NCBI RefSeq assembly: GCF_001269925.1 | Contig: NZ_LHVO01000053.1 | Coordinates: 186,001-250,000 of the forward strand | DNA length: 64,000 nt | Direction: 5' to 3' | Origin: Pseudomonas sp. MIACH | GTDB taxonomy: Bacteria; Pseudomonadota; Gammaproteobacteria; Pseudomonadales; Pseudomonadaceae | Shown here: piece after piece, positions 7,809 to 16,410 of the stretch | How the letters are laid out: the number at the start of each line of letters is the position of its first letter | Position numbering within the stretch: the first letter of the stretch is position 1 | Notes under the pieces: model-generated | What the model saw: the letters and a program-made list of their open reading frames with translations, nothing else | What the model was told of the DNA's origin: nothing | Database searches by the model: none | Made by a program: the position numbers and the translations under genes

Positions 7809-10100
7809 ATGAAGAAGCTGTGTTTGCTCGGCCTTGTTGCCACGCTGGCCACCCACCCCGTCTGGGCAGAAACAAAGCCTGCTGCGCTCAAAGACAAGGA
7901 CGCCTTCGTCAGCGACCTGCTCAAGCAGATGACCCTCGATGAAAAGATCGGCCAATTGCGCCTGATCAGCATCGGCCCCGAAATGCCCCGCGAGCTGATC
8001 CGCAAGGAAATCGCCGCCGGCCGTATCGGTGGCACCTTCAACTCCATCACCCGCCCGGAAAACCGTCCGATGCAGGACGCGGCCATGCGCAGCCGGTTGA
8101 AGATCCCGATGTTCTTCGCCTATGACGTGATCCACGGCCACCGTACGATCTTCCCGATCAGCCTGGCCCTGGCGTCCAGCTGGGACATGGACGCCATCGG
8201 TCGCTCCGGGCGCATCGCCGCCCAGGAAGCCGCCGCCGACAGCCTCGACATCACCTTTGCGCCGATGGTCGACATCTCCCGCGACCCGCGCTGGGGCCGC
8301 ACGTCCGAAGGCTTCGGTGAAGACACGTATCTGGTCTCGCGGATTGCCGAAGTGATGGTCAAGGCCTTCCAGGGCACCAGCCCCGCGAATGCCGACAGCA
8401 TCATGGCCAGCGTCAAGCACTTCGCCCTCTACGGCGCAGTGGAAGGCGGGCGTGACTACAACGTGGTCGACATGAGCCCGGTCAAGATGTACCAGGACTA
8501 CCTGCCGCCGTACCACGCGGCGATCAAAGCCGGTTCCGGCGGCGTGATGGTGGCGCTCAACTCGATCAACGGCGTGCCCGCCACCGCCAACACCTGGCTG
8601 ATGAACGACCTGCTACGCAAGGACTGGGGCTTCAAGGGCCTGGCCGTCAGCGACCACGGTGCGATCTTCGAGCTGATCAAGCACGGTGTGGCCAAGGACG
8701 GGCGTGAAGCCGCCAAGCTGGCGATCAAGGCCGGCATCGACATGAGCATGAACGACTCGCTGTACGGCAAGGAATTGCCTGGGCTGCTCAAGTCCGGCGA
8801 GATCGAGCAGAGCGACATCGACAACGCCGTGCGTGAAGTGCTTGGCGCCAAGTACGACATGGGCCTGTTCAAAGACCCGTACCTGCGCATTGGCAAGGCC
8901 GAGGATGACCCGGCCGACACCTACGCCGACAGCCGCCTGCACCGTGCCGAGGCCCGTGATGTAGCGCGTCGCAGCCTGGTACTGCTGAAAAACCAGAACA
9001 ACACCCTGCCACTGAAAAAATCCGCGACCATCGCGCTCGTGGGTCCGCTGGCCAAGGCACCGATCGACATGATGGGCAGCTGGGCCGCTGCCGGTAAGCC
9101 TGCGCAATCGGTGACCCTGCTCGACGGGTTGAATGCGGTGATCGGCGAGAAAGGCAAAATCATCTACGCCCGTGGCGCCAACATCACCAACGATAAGGCC
9201 GTGGTCGACTACCTCAACTTCCTCAACTTCGATGCCCCGGAAGTGGTAGATGACACCCGCCCGCCCCAGGTACTGATCGATGAAGCGGTCAAGGCCGCCA
9301 AGGATGCTGACGTGGTGGTCGCCGCCGTGGGTGAGTCCCGTGGCATGTCCCACGAATCTTCCAGCCGCACCGACCTGAACATCCCGCAAAGCCAGCGCGA
9401 CCTGATCAAGGCCCTCAAGGCCACCGGCAAGCCGCTGGTATTGGTGCTGATGAACGGCCGTCCGCTGTCGATCCTGGAAGAGAATCAACAGGCCGACGCC
9501 ATCCTCGAAACCTGGTTCGCCGGTACCGAAGGCGGCAACGCCATTGCCGACGTGCTGTTCGGTGACTACAACCCGTCGGGCAAACTGCCGATCACCTTCC
9601 CACGCTCGGTGGGGCAGATTCCGACCTACTACAACCACCTGACCATCGGCCGGCCATTCACCCCTGGCAAGCCGGGCAACTACACCTCGCAGTACTTCGA
9701 TGACACCACCGGGCCACTGTTCCCGTTTGGCTATGGCCTGAGCTACACCACGTTCAGCTTGTCGGACATGGCGTTGTCTTCCACCACCCTGAACAAGACC
9801 GGCAAACTCGACGCCAGCGTCACGCTGAAAAACACCGGCAAGGTCGATGGCGAAACCGTGGTGCAGTTGTATATCCAGGACGTGGCGGGTTCGATGATCC
9901 GTCCGATCAAAGAACTGAAGAACTTCCAGAAGGTGATGCTCAAGGCTGGCGAAGAGCGCACCTTGCACTTCACCATTACCGAAGAAGACTTGAAGTTCTA
10001 CAACACCCAGCTCAAGTTCGCGGCGGAACCGGGCGAGTTCAATGTGCAGATCGGGCTTGATTCCCAGGACGTACAGCAGCAGACGTTTGAATTGCTCTAA
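7809..10100 (+). CDS. bglX: Periplasmic beta-glucosidase, GH3 family
   Basis: A 763-residue glycoside hydrolase family 3 enzyme. A Sec signal peptide (cleavage after about VWA, residue 19) sends it to the periplasm. The N-terminal TIM barrel carries KHFALYG and the nucleophile motif VSDHG with Asp282. The middle alpha/beta sandwich has the general acid region and AVGESRGMSHESSSR. The C-terminal fibronectin III-like domain starts near LSYTTFSLS. The layout and length match E. coli BglX. The ATG at 7809 follows AAAAAGGATATTC. It hydrolyses terminal beta-glucosides from oligosaccharides or plant glycosides. It is a single gene with no sugar transporter beside it. Confidence 0.92.
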   Translation: MKKLCLLGLVATLATHPVWAETKPAALKDKDAFVSDLLKQMTLDEKIGQLRLISIGPEMPRELIRKEIAAGRIGGTFNSITRPENRPMQDAAMRSRLKIPMFFAYDVIHGHRTIFPISLALASSWDMDAIGRSGRIAAQEAAADSLDITFAPMVDISRDPRWGRTSEGFGEDTYLVSRIAEVMVKAFQGTSPANADSIMASVKHFALYGAVEGGRDYNVVDMSPVKMYQDYLPPYHAAIKAGSGGVMVALNSINGVPATANTWLMNDLLRKDWGFKGLAVSDHGAIFELIKHGVAKDGREAAKLAIKAGIDMSMNDSLYGKELPGLLKSGEIEQSDIDNAVREVLGAKYDMGLFKDPYLRIGKAEDDPADTYADSRLHRAEARDVARRSLVLLKNQNNTLPLKKSATIALVGPLAKAPIDMMGSWAAAGKPAQSVTLLDGLNAVIGEKGKIIYARGANITNDKAVVDYLNFLNFDAPEVVDDTRPPQVLIDEAVKAAKDADVVVAAVGESRGMSHESSSRTDLNIPQSQRDLIKALKATGKPLVLVLMNGRPLSILEENQQADAILETWFAGTEGGNAIADVLFGDYNPSGKLPITFPRSVGQIPTYYNHLTIGRPFTPGKPGNYTSQYFDDTTGPLFPFGYGLSYTTFSLSDMALSSTTLNKTGKLDASVTLKNTGKVDGETVVQLYIQDVAGSMIRPIKELKNFQKVMLKAGEERTLHFTITEEDLKFYNTQLKFAAEPGEFNVQIGLDSQDVQQQTFELL

Positions 10101-10286
10101 AACGATTACACGCACTTGAGCCCACGCGCGGACCTGTTCACTGGACATATACAGGTACCGCGCTGATACCGATGAGCGCCTCGATCGACGGCCTATATAA
10201 ATACCCCCTCATACACGCCTGCATACAATCCACTATCAAAGAACAAACCTATCGCAACTAAGAAACACACGGCAATACCAGTTACC

Positions 10287-10314
10287 GGAACTAAACCTCC
10301 CCGCCCCCCACACA
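10287..10314 (+). promoter_or_regulatory. Candidate hrp box (HrpL/RspL ECF sigma promoter)
   Basis: GGAACT at 10287-10292, a 15-base spacer, then CCACACA at 10308-10314. This matches the hrp box GGAACC-N15/16-CCACNNA with one mismatch. It lies 53 bases before the ATG of the repeat protein and in the same direction. The rest of 10101-10366 is AT-richer intergenic DNA with no other gene seen. Confidence 0.65.
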
Positions 10315-10366
10315 CTATCGCTCTTAAATGAGCATTCAGAGGCACTAAAACTACGGAACTAGCCCA

Positions 10367-12136
10367 ATGATTTCAATCGTTACCCCGCCTATTTCATTCC
10401 AGCCCCAACCCACGGCTGATTTATCCAATCCGACTAACAAGCAGCCCTTGAATACACAGGCATCCCCCCCCTCCACTGACCAAATCCCTACGGACAGTGC
10501 GCCTGACAAATCCCCCCAAAAGAAATTGCCGGTTAGTTCAGAGGCCGCGGCAGCACAGAGCACCTTGAAAAATGCAGTGCTGAACAGCAGGCAACCTGAT
10601 TTAAATTCTCCGAGAGCATCCGCAACACCAAGGTCTGATATCTCTGCGCAGCGAGCACCACAAGAAGGCGCCGATGAGGCCAGGGCGCTCTACAATGCGT
10701 TGTACCCTCAGCCAAAACCAACGCCCGCGATACCCGTAAGTGGTGTTGACGAACCCGGCGGGGCTGACTTTTTACAGCAGCGTCTGGATGCCATGGATAG
10801 AAGGATCGCGGCCCAAGCCAACCCCACCGGCGACAGCCTGTTGGCCGCAAAGCTCTCCACTGCGATGTTGAAACTTAAAGAAGGTGATCTTGGCAAACCC
10901 CTGCCAATCCTTGATATCCCCAAAGAATCAACACTCGGAAAGTGGCTGGAACATACTAACAATGCGTTCATGAACAAAGCGCTGGCGAGTTGGGCAAAAG
11001 AAAACAATTTAGACCCTCGCTCATTATCTTATGACTCTGGAAAACAGGAGCTCTATGGAAAAACTCCAGACAACCAAGTAAAAACGTTCACTCGGAAAGA
11101 ACGCCCAGCAGAGGACTCGTTGCATGGACTCGCATTCGAGCCGTTGGACGCAATCTCAAAAATAATGGATCCCTCTGGACATGGCATGCTGTTCTCCATT
11201 GCGCCTACTGACAAGGCGCCTCTTGCGTATGTGCAACAGTTTTATGGTTTGAACGTCAACAATAACAATCTTTCCAGTATTAACCTGGTCGCTGAAGACA
11301 TTTCAGAAAATGAATCTTTCCCCCAAACGCCCGCCTCGCCAGGCCGCAGTGACGGCGCATTGCTCAACGAGCAAAATAGGATTGCTTGGATAAATGATGA
11401 TTTTGATGCTAGGGAAAAAGCACTGAAACATGCCCAGATAGGTAAAAGGATCGCGGCCCAAACCAACCCTGTCGGCGACAGCCAACTTGCCACGGCGCTC
11501 TCCACGGCAATGTCAGGGCTTACCGAAAGTGACCTAAGTAAGCCCCTGCCGATGGTTGATATTCCCAAAGACTCAACGTTCGGAAAGTGGATGGAGCAGA
11601 CCAACCGTGCGTTCATGAACAAAGCGCTGGTCAATTGGGCAGAAGAAAACAACCTAGATCCTCGCTCATTATCCTATGACTCTGCGAAAGGCGAATTCTC
11701 TGGGAGAACCCCAGGCAACGAAGTAAAAACCTTCACTCAGGGAGAGCGTCCAAGCGTGTACTCCTTGCATGCACTCGCATTCGATCCGGTGGAGGAACTC
11801 TCAACAATAATGGACCCCTCTGGACGTGGCGTAATGCTGTCCATTGCCCCTACTGACAAGGCGCCTCTTGATCGCGTGCAACGCTTTTATGGCTTGGACG
11901 TCAACAATAACGATCTCCCCAGTATTCATCAGGTTGCTAAGGAGATAGCAGAAAATAAATCTTTCCCACCAACACCTGGCTCGCCAGACCGCGGTGACGA
12001 GGCATTGCTCGACGCCCAAGATTCGATTGCTCAGGTAGATCGACGTTTTGCTAACGGGCAGAAAGTAAGAGGCAATCCTACGCTTATCGAAGTTTCAGCC
12101 TCAGGCAGCGCCTTCATGGAGACAGACGCCACCTAA
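10367..12136 (+). CDS. Tandem-repeat protein, candidate type III secreted effector
   Basis: A 589-residue protein I cannot assign to a named family. The first about 110 residues are rich in Pro, Ser, Thr and Gln, with no acidic residue in the first 16, typical of type III secretion leaders. Two copies of a roughly 180-residue module follow (about 145-330 and 361-545). Each contains RIAAQ.NP.GDS, KPLP..DIPK.S..GKW, AFMNKAL, ENNLDPRSLSYDS, VKTFT, IMDPSG, SIAPTDKAPL and FYGL.VNNN. There is no signal peptide or membrane helix. Codon and base use is AT-richer than neighbours, suggesting acquisition. A hrp box lies upstream. Function is unknown, and secretion is inferred from promoter and N-terminus. 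Confidence 0.75.
   Translation: MISIVTPPISFQPQPTADLSNPTNKQPLNTQASPPSTDQIPTDSAPDKSPQKKLPVSSEAAAAQSTLKNAVLNSRQPDLNSPRASATPRSDISAQRAPQEGADEARALYNALYPQPKPTPAIPVSGVDEPGGADFLQQRLDAMDRRIAAQANPTGDSLLAAKLSTAMLKLKEGDLGKPLPILDIPKESTLGKWLEHTNNAFMNKALASWAKENNLDPRSLSYDSGKQELYGKTPDNQVKTFTRKERPAEDSLHGLAFEPLDAISKIMDPSGHGMLFSIAPTDKAPLAYVQQFYGLNVNNNNLSSINLVAEDISENESFPQTPASPGRSDGALLNEQNRIAWINDDFDAREKALKHAQIGKRIAAQTNPVGDSQLATALSTAMSGLTESDLSKPLPMVDIPKDSTFGKWMEQTNRAFMNKALVNWAEENNLDPRSLSYDSAKGEFSGRTPGNEVKTFTQGERPSVYSLHALAFDPVEELSTIMDPSGRGVMLSIAPTDKAPLDRVQRFYGLDVNNNDLPSIHQVAKEIAENKSFPPTPGSPDRGDEALLDAQDSIAQVDRRFANGQKVRGNPTLIEVSASGSAFMETDAT
10799..12035 (+). repeat. In-gene tandem duplication, period about 645 bases
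   Basis: The stretch starting AGGATCGCGGCCCAA near 10801 recurs near 11446, and the end of the unit (around 11317-11390) recurs at about 11961-12035. The copies are still alignable at DNA level in several blocks but have diverged at many codons, so the duplication is not recent. Confidence 0.8.
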
Positions 12137-12228
12137 AATCACATCCAACGCTGGCTCCTGAAGAGTTCGGGAGCCAACTGTTGAGTGTGGTTTAAATTAA
12201 TGATGCCTCATCGTACAAGGTGCGCGTA

Positions 12229-13386
12229 CTAGTGCCGTCGATCCAGAAAATTGACCACCAACCGATCAATCCAACCCCACACCCGCTGCTTCACCCGCCG
12301 CCACAATGGCCGCGCCTTCCACGCCTCCAGGCTCACCGCCTGGCTCTGGGCAAAATCCCGCTCGAAACTGCCCGCCACCGCCAACGTCAACTCAGGGTCC
12401 AACGCTTCCAGGTTGGCTTCCAGGTTGAAGCGCAGATTCCAGTGGTCGAAATTGCACGAGCCAATGCTCACCCAATCGTCCACCAGCACCATCTTCAAGT
12501 GCAAAAAGCACGGCTGGTATTCAAAGATCTGCACGCCTGCGCGTAGCAAGCGAGGGTAATAACGGTGCCCGGCGTAGCGCACGGAGGGATGGTCGGTGCG
12601 CGGGCCGGTGAGCAGCAAACGCACATCCACCCCACGCCCTGCAGCCCGGCGCAATGCGCGGCGCACGCCCCAGGTGGGCAGGAAGTAAGGCGTGGCAAAC
12701 CAGATACGTTGCTGGCTGCTGTTCAGCGCGCGGATCAGCGATTGCAAGATGTCGCGGTGCTGTCGGGCGTCGGCATAGGCCACTCGGCCCAGGCCAGGTC
12801 CCGTCGCCGGCACCTTGGGCAAGCGCGGCAGACCGAAATGGGTGGCCGGCTTCCACGCACGGCGCGCGACATTGGCGTGCCATTGCCGCTCGAACAGCGC
12901 CTGCCAGTCCAACACCAGCGGGCCGCTGATCTGCACCATCACTTCATGCCAGTCGGCGGTGTCTTGCCCTGGCGTCCAGAATTCATCGGTGACGCCCGTG
13001 CCGCCGACCACGGCGATTTCCTGATCGATCAGCAACAGCTTGCGGTGGTCGCGATACAGGTTGCGCATCCAGCGGCGCCAGTTGAGGCGATTGTAGAAAC
13101 GCAATTCCACACCGACGTCGGTCAGGCGCTTACGCAACCCCAGGGTAAACGCCAGGCTGCCGTAATCATCAAACAGGCAGCGCACCCGCACACCTCGCTC
13201 GGCAGCGAGTACCAGCGCCTGCACCATGGCTTCGGCGCAGGCTCCGGCCTCCACCAGGTACAACTCCAACTCCACTTGCCGCTCGGCCCGGGCAATGCCC
13301 ACCAGCATCTGCGGAAAAAACTGCGGGCCGTCGATCAACAACTCGAAACGGTTGGCGCTGCGCCACGGGAACACTGCGCCGCTCAT
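12229..13386 (-). CDS. clsB: Phospholipase D-superfamily cardiolipin synthase, ClsB-like
   Basis: A 385-residue protein with two HKD (HxKx4D) half-sites: His114-Lys116-Asp121 in HRKLLLID and His296-Lys298-Asp303 in HLKMVLVD, followed by GSCNFDHWN. It has no N-terminal transmembrane pair, which separates it from ClsA and places it with ClsB-type enzymes, which join phosphatidyl groups to glycerol or phosphatidylglycerol at the inner membrane. It is followed after one base by the yceI-like gene. The divergence of its context from E. coli leaves the exact substrate open. Confidence 0.85.
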   Translation of the reverse strand: MSGAVFPWRSANRFELLIDGPQFFPQMLVGIARAERQVELELYLVEAGACAEAMVQALVLAAERGVRVRCLFDDYGSLAFTLGLRKRLTDVGVELRFYNRLNWRRWMRNLYRDHRKLLLIDQEIAVVGGTGVTDEFWTPGQDTADWHEVMVQISGPLVLDWQALFERQWHANVARRAWKPATHFGLPRLPKVPATGPGLGRVAYADARQHRDILQSLIRALNSSQQRIWFATPYFLPTWGVRRALRRAAGRGVDVRLLLTGPRTDHPSVRYAGHRYYPRLLRAGVQIFEYQPCFLHLKMVLVDDWVSIGSCNFDHWNLRFNLEANLEALDPELTLAVAGSFERDFAQSQAVSLEAWKARPLWRRVKQRVWGWIDRLVVNFLDRRH

Positions 13387-13387
13387 G

Positions 13388-13978
13388 TCAGCGCGCCGTA
13401 AAAATCAGCACCGCACCCACCGGCACCGACAAGCTGATCGACGCCAGCCCCACCGCCTTGCGCAACGCCGCCACCCCCGGCGCCAGGTCGAAATCTTCGG
13501 CATGCAACACCACCGGTTCCAGGGTCACCACCTGGAAACGCCGGTCATCCAGGCGCGTGGCCAACAACTCGGCGCTGTAGGTCTGGGTCTTGCCATGCAA
13601 CGTGACGCTCATTGGCAGACGCAATTCCAATTGCGCGCCAGGCGCCAGGTCATTGATCGGTTGCAGATTGATCTGCGCGCTGATCAGCGCTTCGGGGAAG
13701 GTCTTGATCTCGAACAGCTGATTGCGCATGCGCTCGTCACGCAGCGGGATACCGCTGTTGACCGACTCCAGCTCCACTTCCAACTGCGCCGCGCCCTTGC
13801 TGTCGACCTTGCCATGCAGCACCAGGAAGCGATGGACTTCAGCGATCTCGGTGTTTTTGGTGGTGACGAACGACAGGCGCGAGGACTCGTTGTCCAGGTA
13901 CCAGTCGGCGTGGGCAGGTACGGCGGCGGCGACCAGCAGGGCGAAGGCCAGCGGCTTGATAAAAGAAGCGTTGAACAT
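13388..13978 (-). CDS. YceI-family periplasmic lipid-binding protein
   Basis: A 196-residue protein with a signal peptide (PLAFALLVAAAVPAHA) and the YceI beta-barrel fold, seen in WYLDNESSRLSFVTTKN at the start of the mature part and LPMSVTLHGKTQTY near the end. YceI barrels bind isoprenoid-like lipids in the periplasm. The ATG at 13978 is chosen because it opens the signal peptide; upstream residues in the longer frame run through a REP-like stretch. It lies one base upstream of the clsB-like gene in the same direction, so both are probably co-transcribed. Confidence 0.85.
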   Translation of the reverse strand: MFNASFIKPLAFALLVAAAVPAHADWYLDNESSRLSFVTTKNTEIAEVHRFLVLHGKVDSKGAAQLEVELESVNSGIPLRDERMRNQLFEIKTFPEALISAQINLQPINDLAPGAQLELRLPMSVTLHGKTQTYSAELLATRLDDRRFQVVTLEPVVLHAEDFDLAPGVAALRKAVGLASISLSVPVGAVLIFTAR

Positions 13979-14043
13979 TAAGGACTCGTGGGGCGAAAAA
14001 CCTGCACGAACCTTAAGCGCAATGTCACGAACGGCGCAAATCC

Positions 14044-14068
14044 AATGTGGAAGGTGGCTTGCTCCCAC
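14044..14068. repeat. Degenerate solitary REP
   Basis: AATGTGGAAGGTGGCTTGCT followed by CCCAC is a decayed copy of the GTGGGAGGGGGCTTGCTCCC family found elsewhere in the window. It sits between the yceI-like gene and the small membrane protein gene. Confidence 0.5.
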
Positions 14069-14085
14069 GCACTCGGCGTGGGGTG

Positions 14086-14400
14086 TCAGGGATTCAGCCG
14101 ACACCCCTGCCGATCCCCCAACCACCGCGCGCTGTGCGTGCGTCCCAACCCAGTGGCCGTGACTTCACTGCGCAGCGGGTTATCACTGAACGCACTCGTG
14201 GGCACGTACTGTTTCACATAACCCTGGCAATAGTCGGCGGGATTGTTCGCCACATACCGGCACGAGCAATACTCCTTGGCTGTGTACGCCGCGATGATGT
14301 CGGGGAAGGCTTGCAGGTTGGCGCGCTCGTGCCATACCCAGCCCACCAGGGCGAGCAACAGCAGCAGAAACAGGCTGGTAAACGGCCGACGACGGATCAT
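14086..14400 (-). CDS. Small membrane-anchored protein of unknown function
   Basis: A 104-residue protein with one N-terminal membrane helix (FLLLLLALVGWVW) and a short periplasmic part with three or four cysteines (EYCSCRYV, DYCQGYVKQY, RQGCRLNP) that could form disulfides. Its ATG overlaps the stop of the serine hydrolase gene by four bases, so the two are translationally coupled and probably work together. I do not recognise a named family. Confidence 0.7.
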   Translation of the reverse strand: MIRRRPFTSLFLLLLLALVGWVWHERANLQAFPDIIAAYTAKEYCSCRYVANNPADYCQGYVKQYVPTSAFSDNPLRSEVTATGLGRTHSARWLGDRQGCRLNP

Positions 14401-15470
14401 GGTTGCACCGCCGCGAGCACGCGTTTGAGCAGTTCGTTGTGGCGGTAGCTGCCGTCGCGATCATCGCCGTAGCGCACAATCACCAGGTGTTCGTCGGGCA
14501 TCACGTACAGCGCCTGGCCCCAATGACCGAGGGCGGCGAAGGTGTCGGCAGGTGCGTCGGGCCACGGCCTTGAGGCGCCTTGATTAAGCCACCACTGGCC
14601 ACCGGGGACGGCTTCGTCCTGGCCGGCAGTGTATTTGTCGAAGGGTTGGCGATTGAAAGCGACCCAGTCTTTGGGCAGCAGTTGTTGATCCCCCCAGCGC
14701 CCGTCGCGCGCCATCAGCAGGCCGACACGCGCCAGGTCACGCGCGGTGAGGTAAGCGTAGGACGAAGCGACAAAGGTTTCGTCGGCATCGGTTTCCCAGG
14801 TGGCGTTGTGAATGCCCAGGGGTTTGAACAGCGCATCCCAGGGGTAACTCATGTAGGCCTTGTGGCCGAGCATGCCCTTGAGCGCGGCGGAGAGGATATT
14901 GCTGTCGCCGCTGGAATAACGAAAGGCCTGGCCCGGTGCACTGAAGGATTCAGTGTTGGCGGCAAACTCGGCCATATCGGCGCGACCACGGGTGTAAAGC
15001 ATCGCAACCACTGAGGATTTCAGCGGCGCGTATTCATAGTCTTCCTGCCAGTCGAGGCCCGAGGCCCAGTGCAGCAGGTCGGCCATGGTCACGCTCGGAT
15101 GCTGTTTCATTGGCGGGTAAAAACGCGCGGCAGGGTCGGTCAACTTAAAGCGATTGTCCCCGTAGGCCACGCCAAGCACCGTGGCCATCAGGCTTTTGCT
15201 GATGGACCAGGTCAAGTGTGGCGTGCTGGCGGTGGTGGGCGCAGCGTAGCGTTCATAGATGACCTCGCCGTCGCGGATTACCAGCAGTGCGTCGGTGCGA
15301 ATGCCTTGACGGGTGGCGTCGTCTCGCGGCGGGAAAGCGTAGGCGTTCAGGGCATCCACAGCAGGCCCCGAGAGCGGTGTGCCCTTGGCCCAGTCTTTAT
15401 CGGGCCAGGTTTCGGCACGGGCGACAACGGTGACGAACAGCAGGGCAACGCACAACAGGCCTCTGACCAT
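14397..15470 (-). CDS. Beta-lactamase-fold serine hydrolase
   Basis: A 357-residue exported protein with a signal peptide (to about residue 19, VARA) and the class C beta-lactamase/penicillin-binding fold. The SxxK site is Ser89-Ile-Ser-Lys92 in TWSISKS. The second motif is YSSGDSN, where Tyr is kept and the usual Asn is Ser. The third-site region is GHWGQ in place of KTG. These features resemble EstB/NylB-type esterases and amidases more than antibiotic hydrolases. It is the first gene of a pair with the small membrane protein. The substrate is unknown. Confidence 0.8.
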   Translation of the reverse strand: MVRGLLCVALLFVTVVARAETWPDKDWAKGTPLSGPAVDALNAYAFPPRDDATRQGIRTDALLVIRDGEVIYERYAAPTTASTPHLTWSISKSLMATVLGVAYGDNRFKLTDPAARFYPPMKQHPSVTMADLLHWASGLDWQEDYEYAPLKSSVVAMLYTRGRADMAEFAANTESFSAPGQAFRYSSGDSNILSAALKGMLGHKAYMSYPWDALFKPLGIHNATWETDADETFVASSYAYLTARDLARVGLLMARDGRWGDQQLLPKDWVAFNRQPFDKYTAGQDEAVPGGQWWLNQGASRPWPDAPADTFAALGHWGQALYVMPDEHLVIVRYGDDRDGSYRHNELLKRVLAAVQP

Positions 15471-15542
15471 GGACGCAAACTCAAGGGAGCATTCAAGCCC
15501 GCGAGACTAGCCCAGGCCGATGACAGATTTGCGACAAGGGGG

Positions 15543-15571
15543 CTGTCATCCAACCGTCACCGTAACTTCAT
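15543..15571 (+). promoter_or_regulatory. Pho box upstream of olsBA
   Basis: CTGTCAT-CCAA-CCGTCAC at 15543-15560 matches the PhoB box (CTGTCAT-N4-CTGTCAT). A third degenerate repeat, ACTTCAT, follows in the same 11-base phase at 15565-15571. A possible -10 (TACATA) lies at 15589-15594. Phosphate starvation control of ornithine lipid synthesis is known in pseudomonads. Confidence 0.7.
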
Positions 15572-15654
15572 GGAGATGACACCGGGGCTACATAGCCTGA
15601 CTTTGGACAACAAAGTCGACCGGCCGGAACGTGGCTGGCACTCGGAGATTCGCC

Positions 15655-16410
15655 ATGACTCAGATCGCCCGCATCAGCGACACCGGCAATGAACGCCGTC
15701 TGCAAGCCGAACGCCTGGTTGGCGCAAAGGCTTTGCAGGAAGCCCAGGCCCTGCGTTTCAACGTATTCAGCGGCGAGTTCAACGCCAAGCTGAAAGGCGC
15801 GGAACACGGCCTGGACATGGATGACTATGATGTTCACTGCAGCCACATCGGCGTGCGGGACTTGAACAGCGGTCGACTCGTCGCCACCACCCGTTTGCTC
15901 GACCACCAGGCCGCCAGCACCCTGGGCCGGTTCTACAGCGAAGAAGAATTCAGCCTGCATGGCCTGCTGCATTTGCAGGGCCCGATCCTGGAAATCGGCC
16001 GCACCTGTGTCGACCCGGCCTACCGTAACGGCGGCACCATCGCTGTGTTGTGGGGCGAGTTGGCCGAAGTGCTCAACCAGGGCGGCTACAGCTACCTGAT
16101 GGGCTGCGCGAGCATCCCGATGCACGACGGCGGCATCCAGGCCCACGCGATCATGCAGCGCCTGCGCGAACGCTACCTGTGCAACGAACACCTGCGCGCC
16201 GAGCCGAAAAAACCGCTGCCGGCGCTGGACCTGCCGACCAACGTAATCGCCGAGATGCCACCGCTGCTCAAGGCCTATATGCGCCTGGGGGCGAAGATCT
16301 GCGGCGAGCCATGCTGGGATGAAGATTTCCAGGTGGCCGACGTATTCATCCTGCTCAAGCGCGACGAACTGTGCCCGCGTTACGCCCGCCACTTCAAGGC
16401 GGCCATGTGA
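15655..16410 (+). CDS. olsB: L-ornithine N(alpha)-acyltransferase
   Basis: A 251-residue GNAT-fold acyltransferase. OlsB transfers a 3-hydroxyacyl group from acyl carrier protein to the alpha-amino group of ornithine, making lyso-ornithine lipid at the inner membrane face. Family marks include LRFNVFSGEF, TRLLD, LEIGRTCVDPAYRNG and YLMGCASIPM. The ATG at 15655 follows CGGAGATTCGCC. Its stop overlaps the olsA start by one base (TGATG), giving the standard olsBA order. A Pho box lies about 85 bases upstream. Confidence 0.9.
   Translation: MTQIARISDTGNERRLQAERLVGAKALQEAQALRFNVFSGEFNAKLKGAEHGLDMDDYDVHCSHIGVRDLNSGRLVATTRLLDHQAASTLGRFYSEEEFSLHGLLHLQGPILEIGRTCVDPAYRNGGTIAVLWGELAEVLNQGGYSYLMGCASIPMHDGGIQAHAIMQRLRERYLCNEHLRAEPKKPLPALDLPTNVIAEMPPLLKAYMRLGAKICGEPCWDEDFQVADVFILLKRDELCPRYARHFKAAM

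Noticed and set aside
15631..15655. Upstream ATG for olsB
   Set aside because: The ATG at 15655 has GGAG at the right distance and a conserved N-terminus; the earlier one has no ribosome site.
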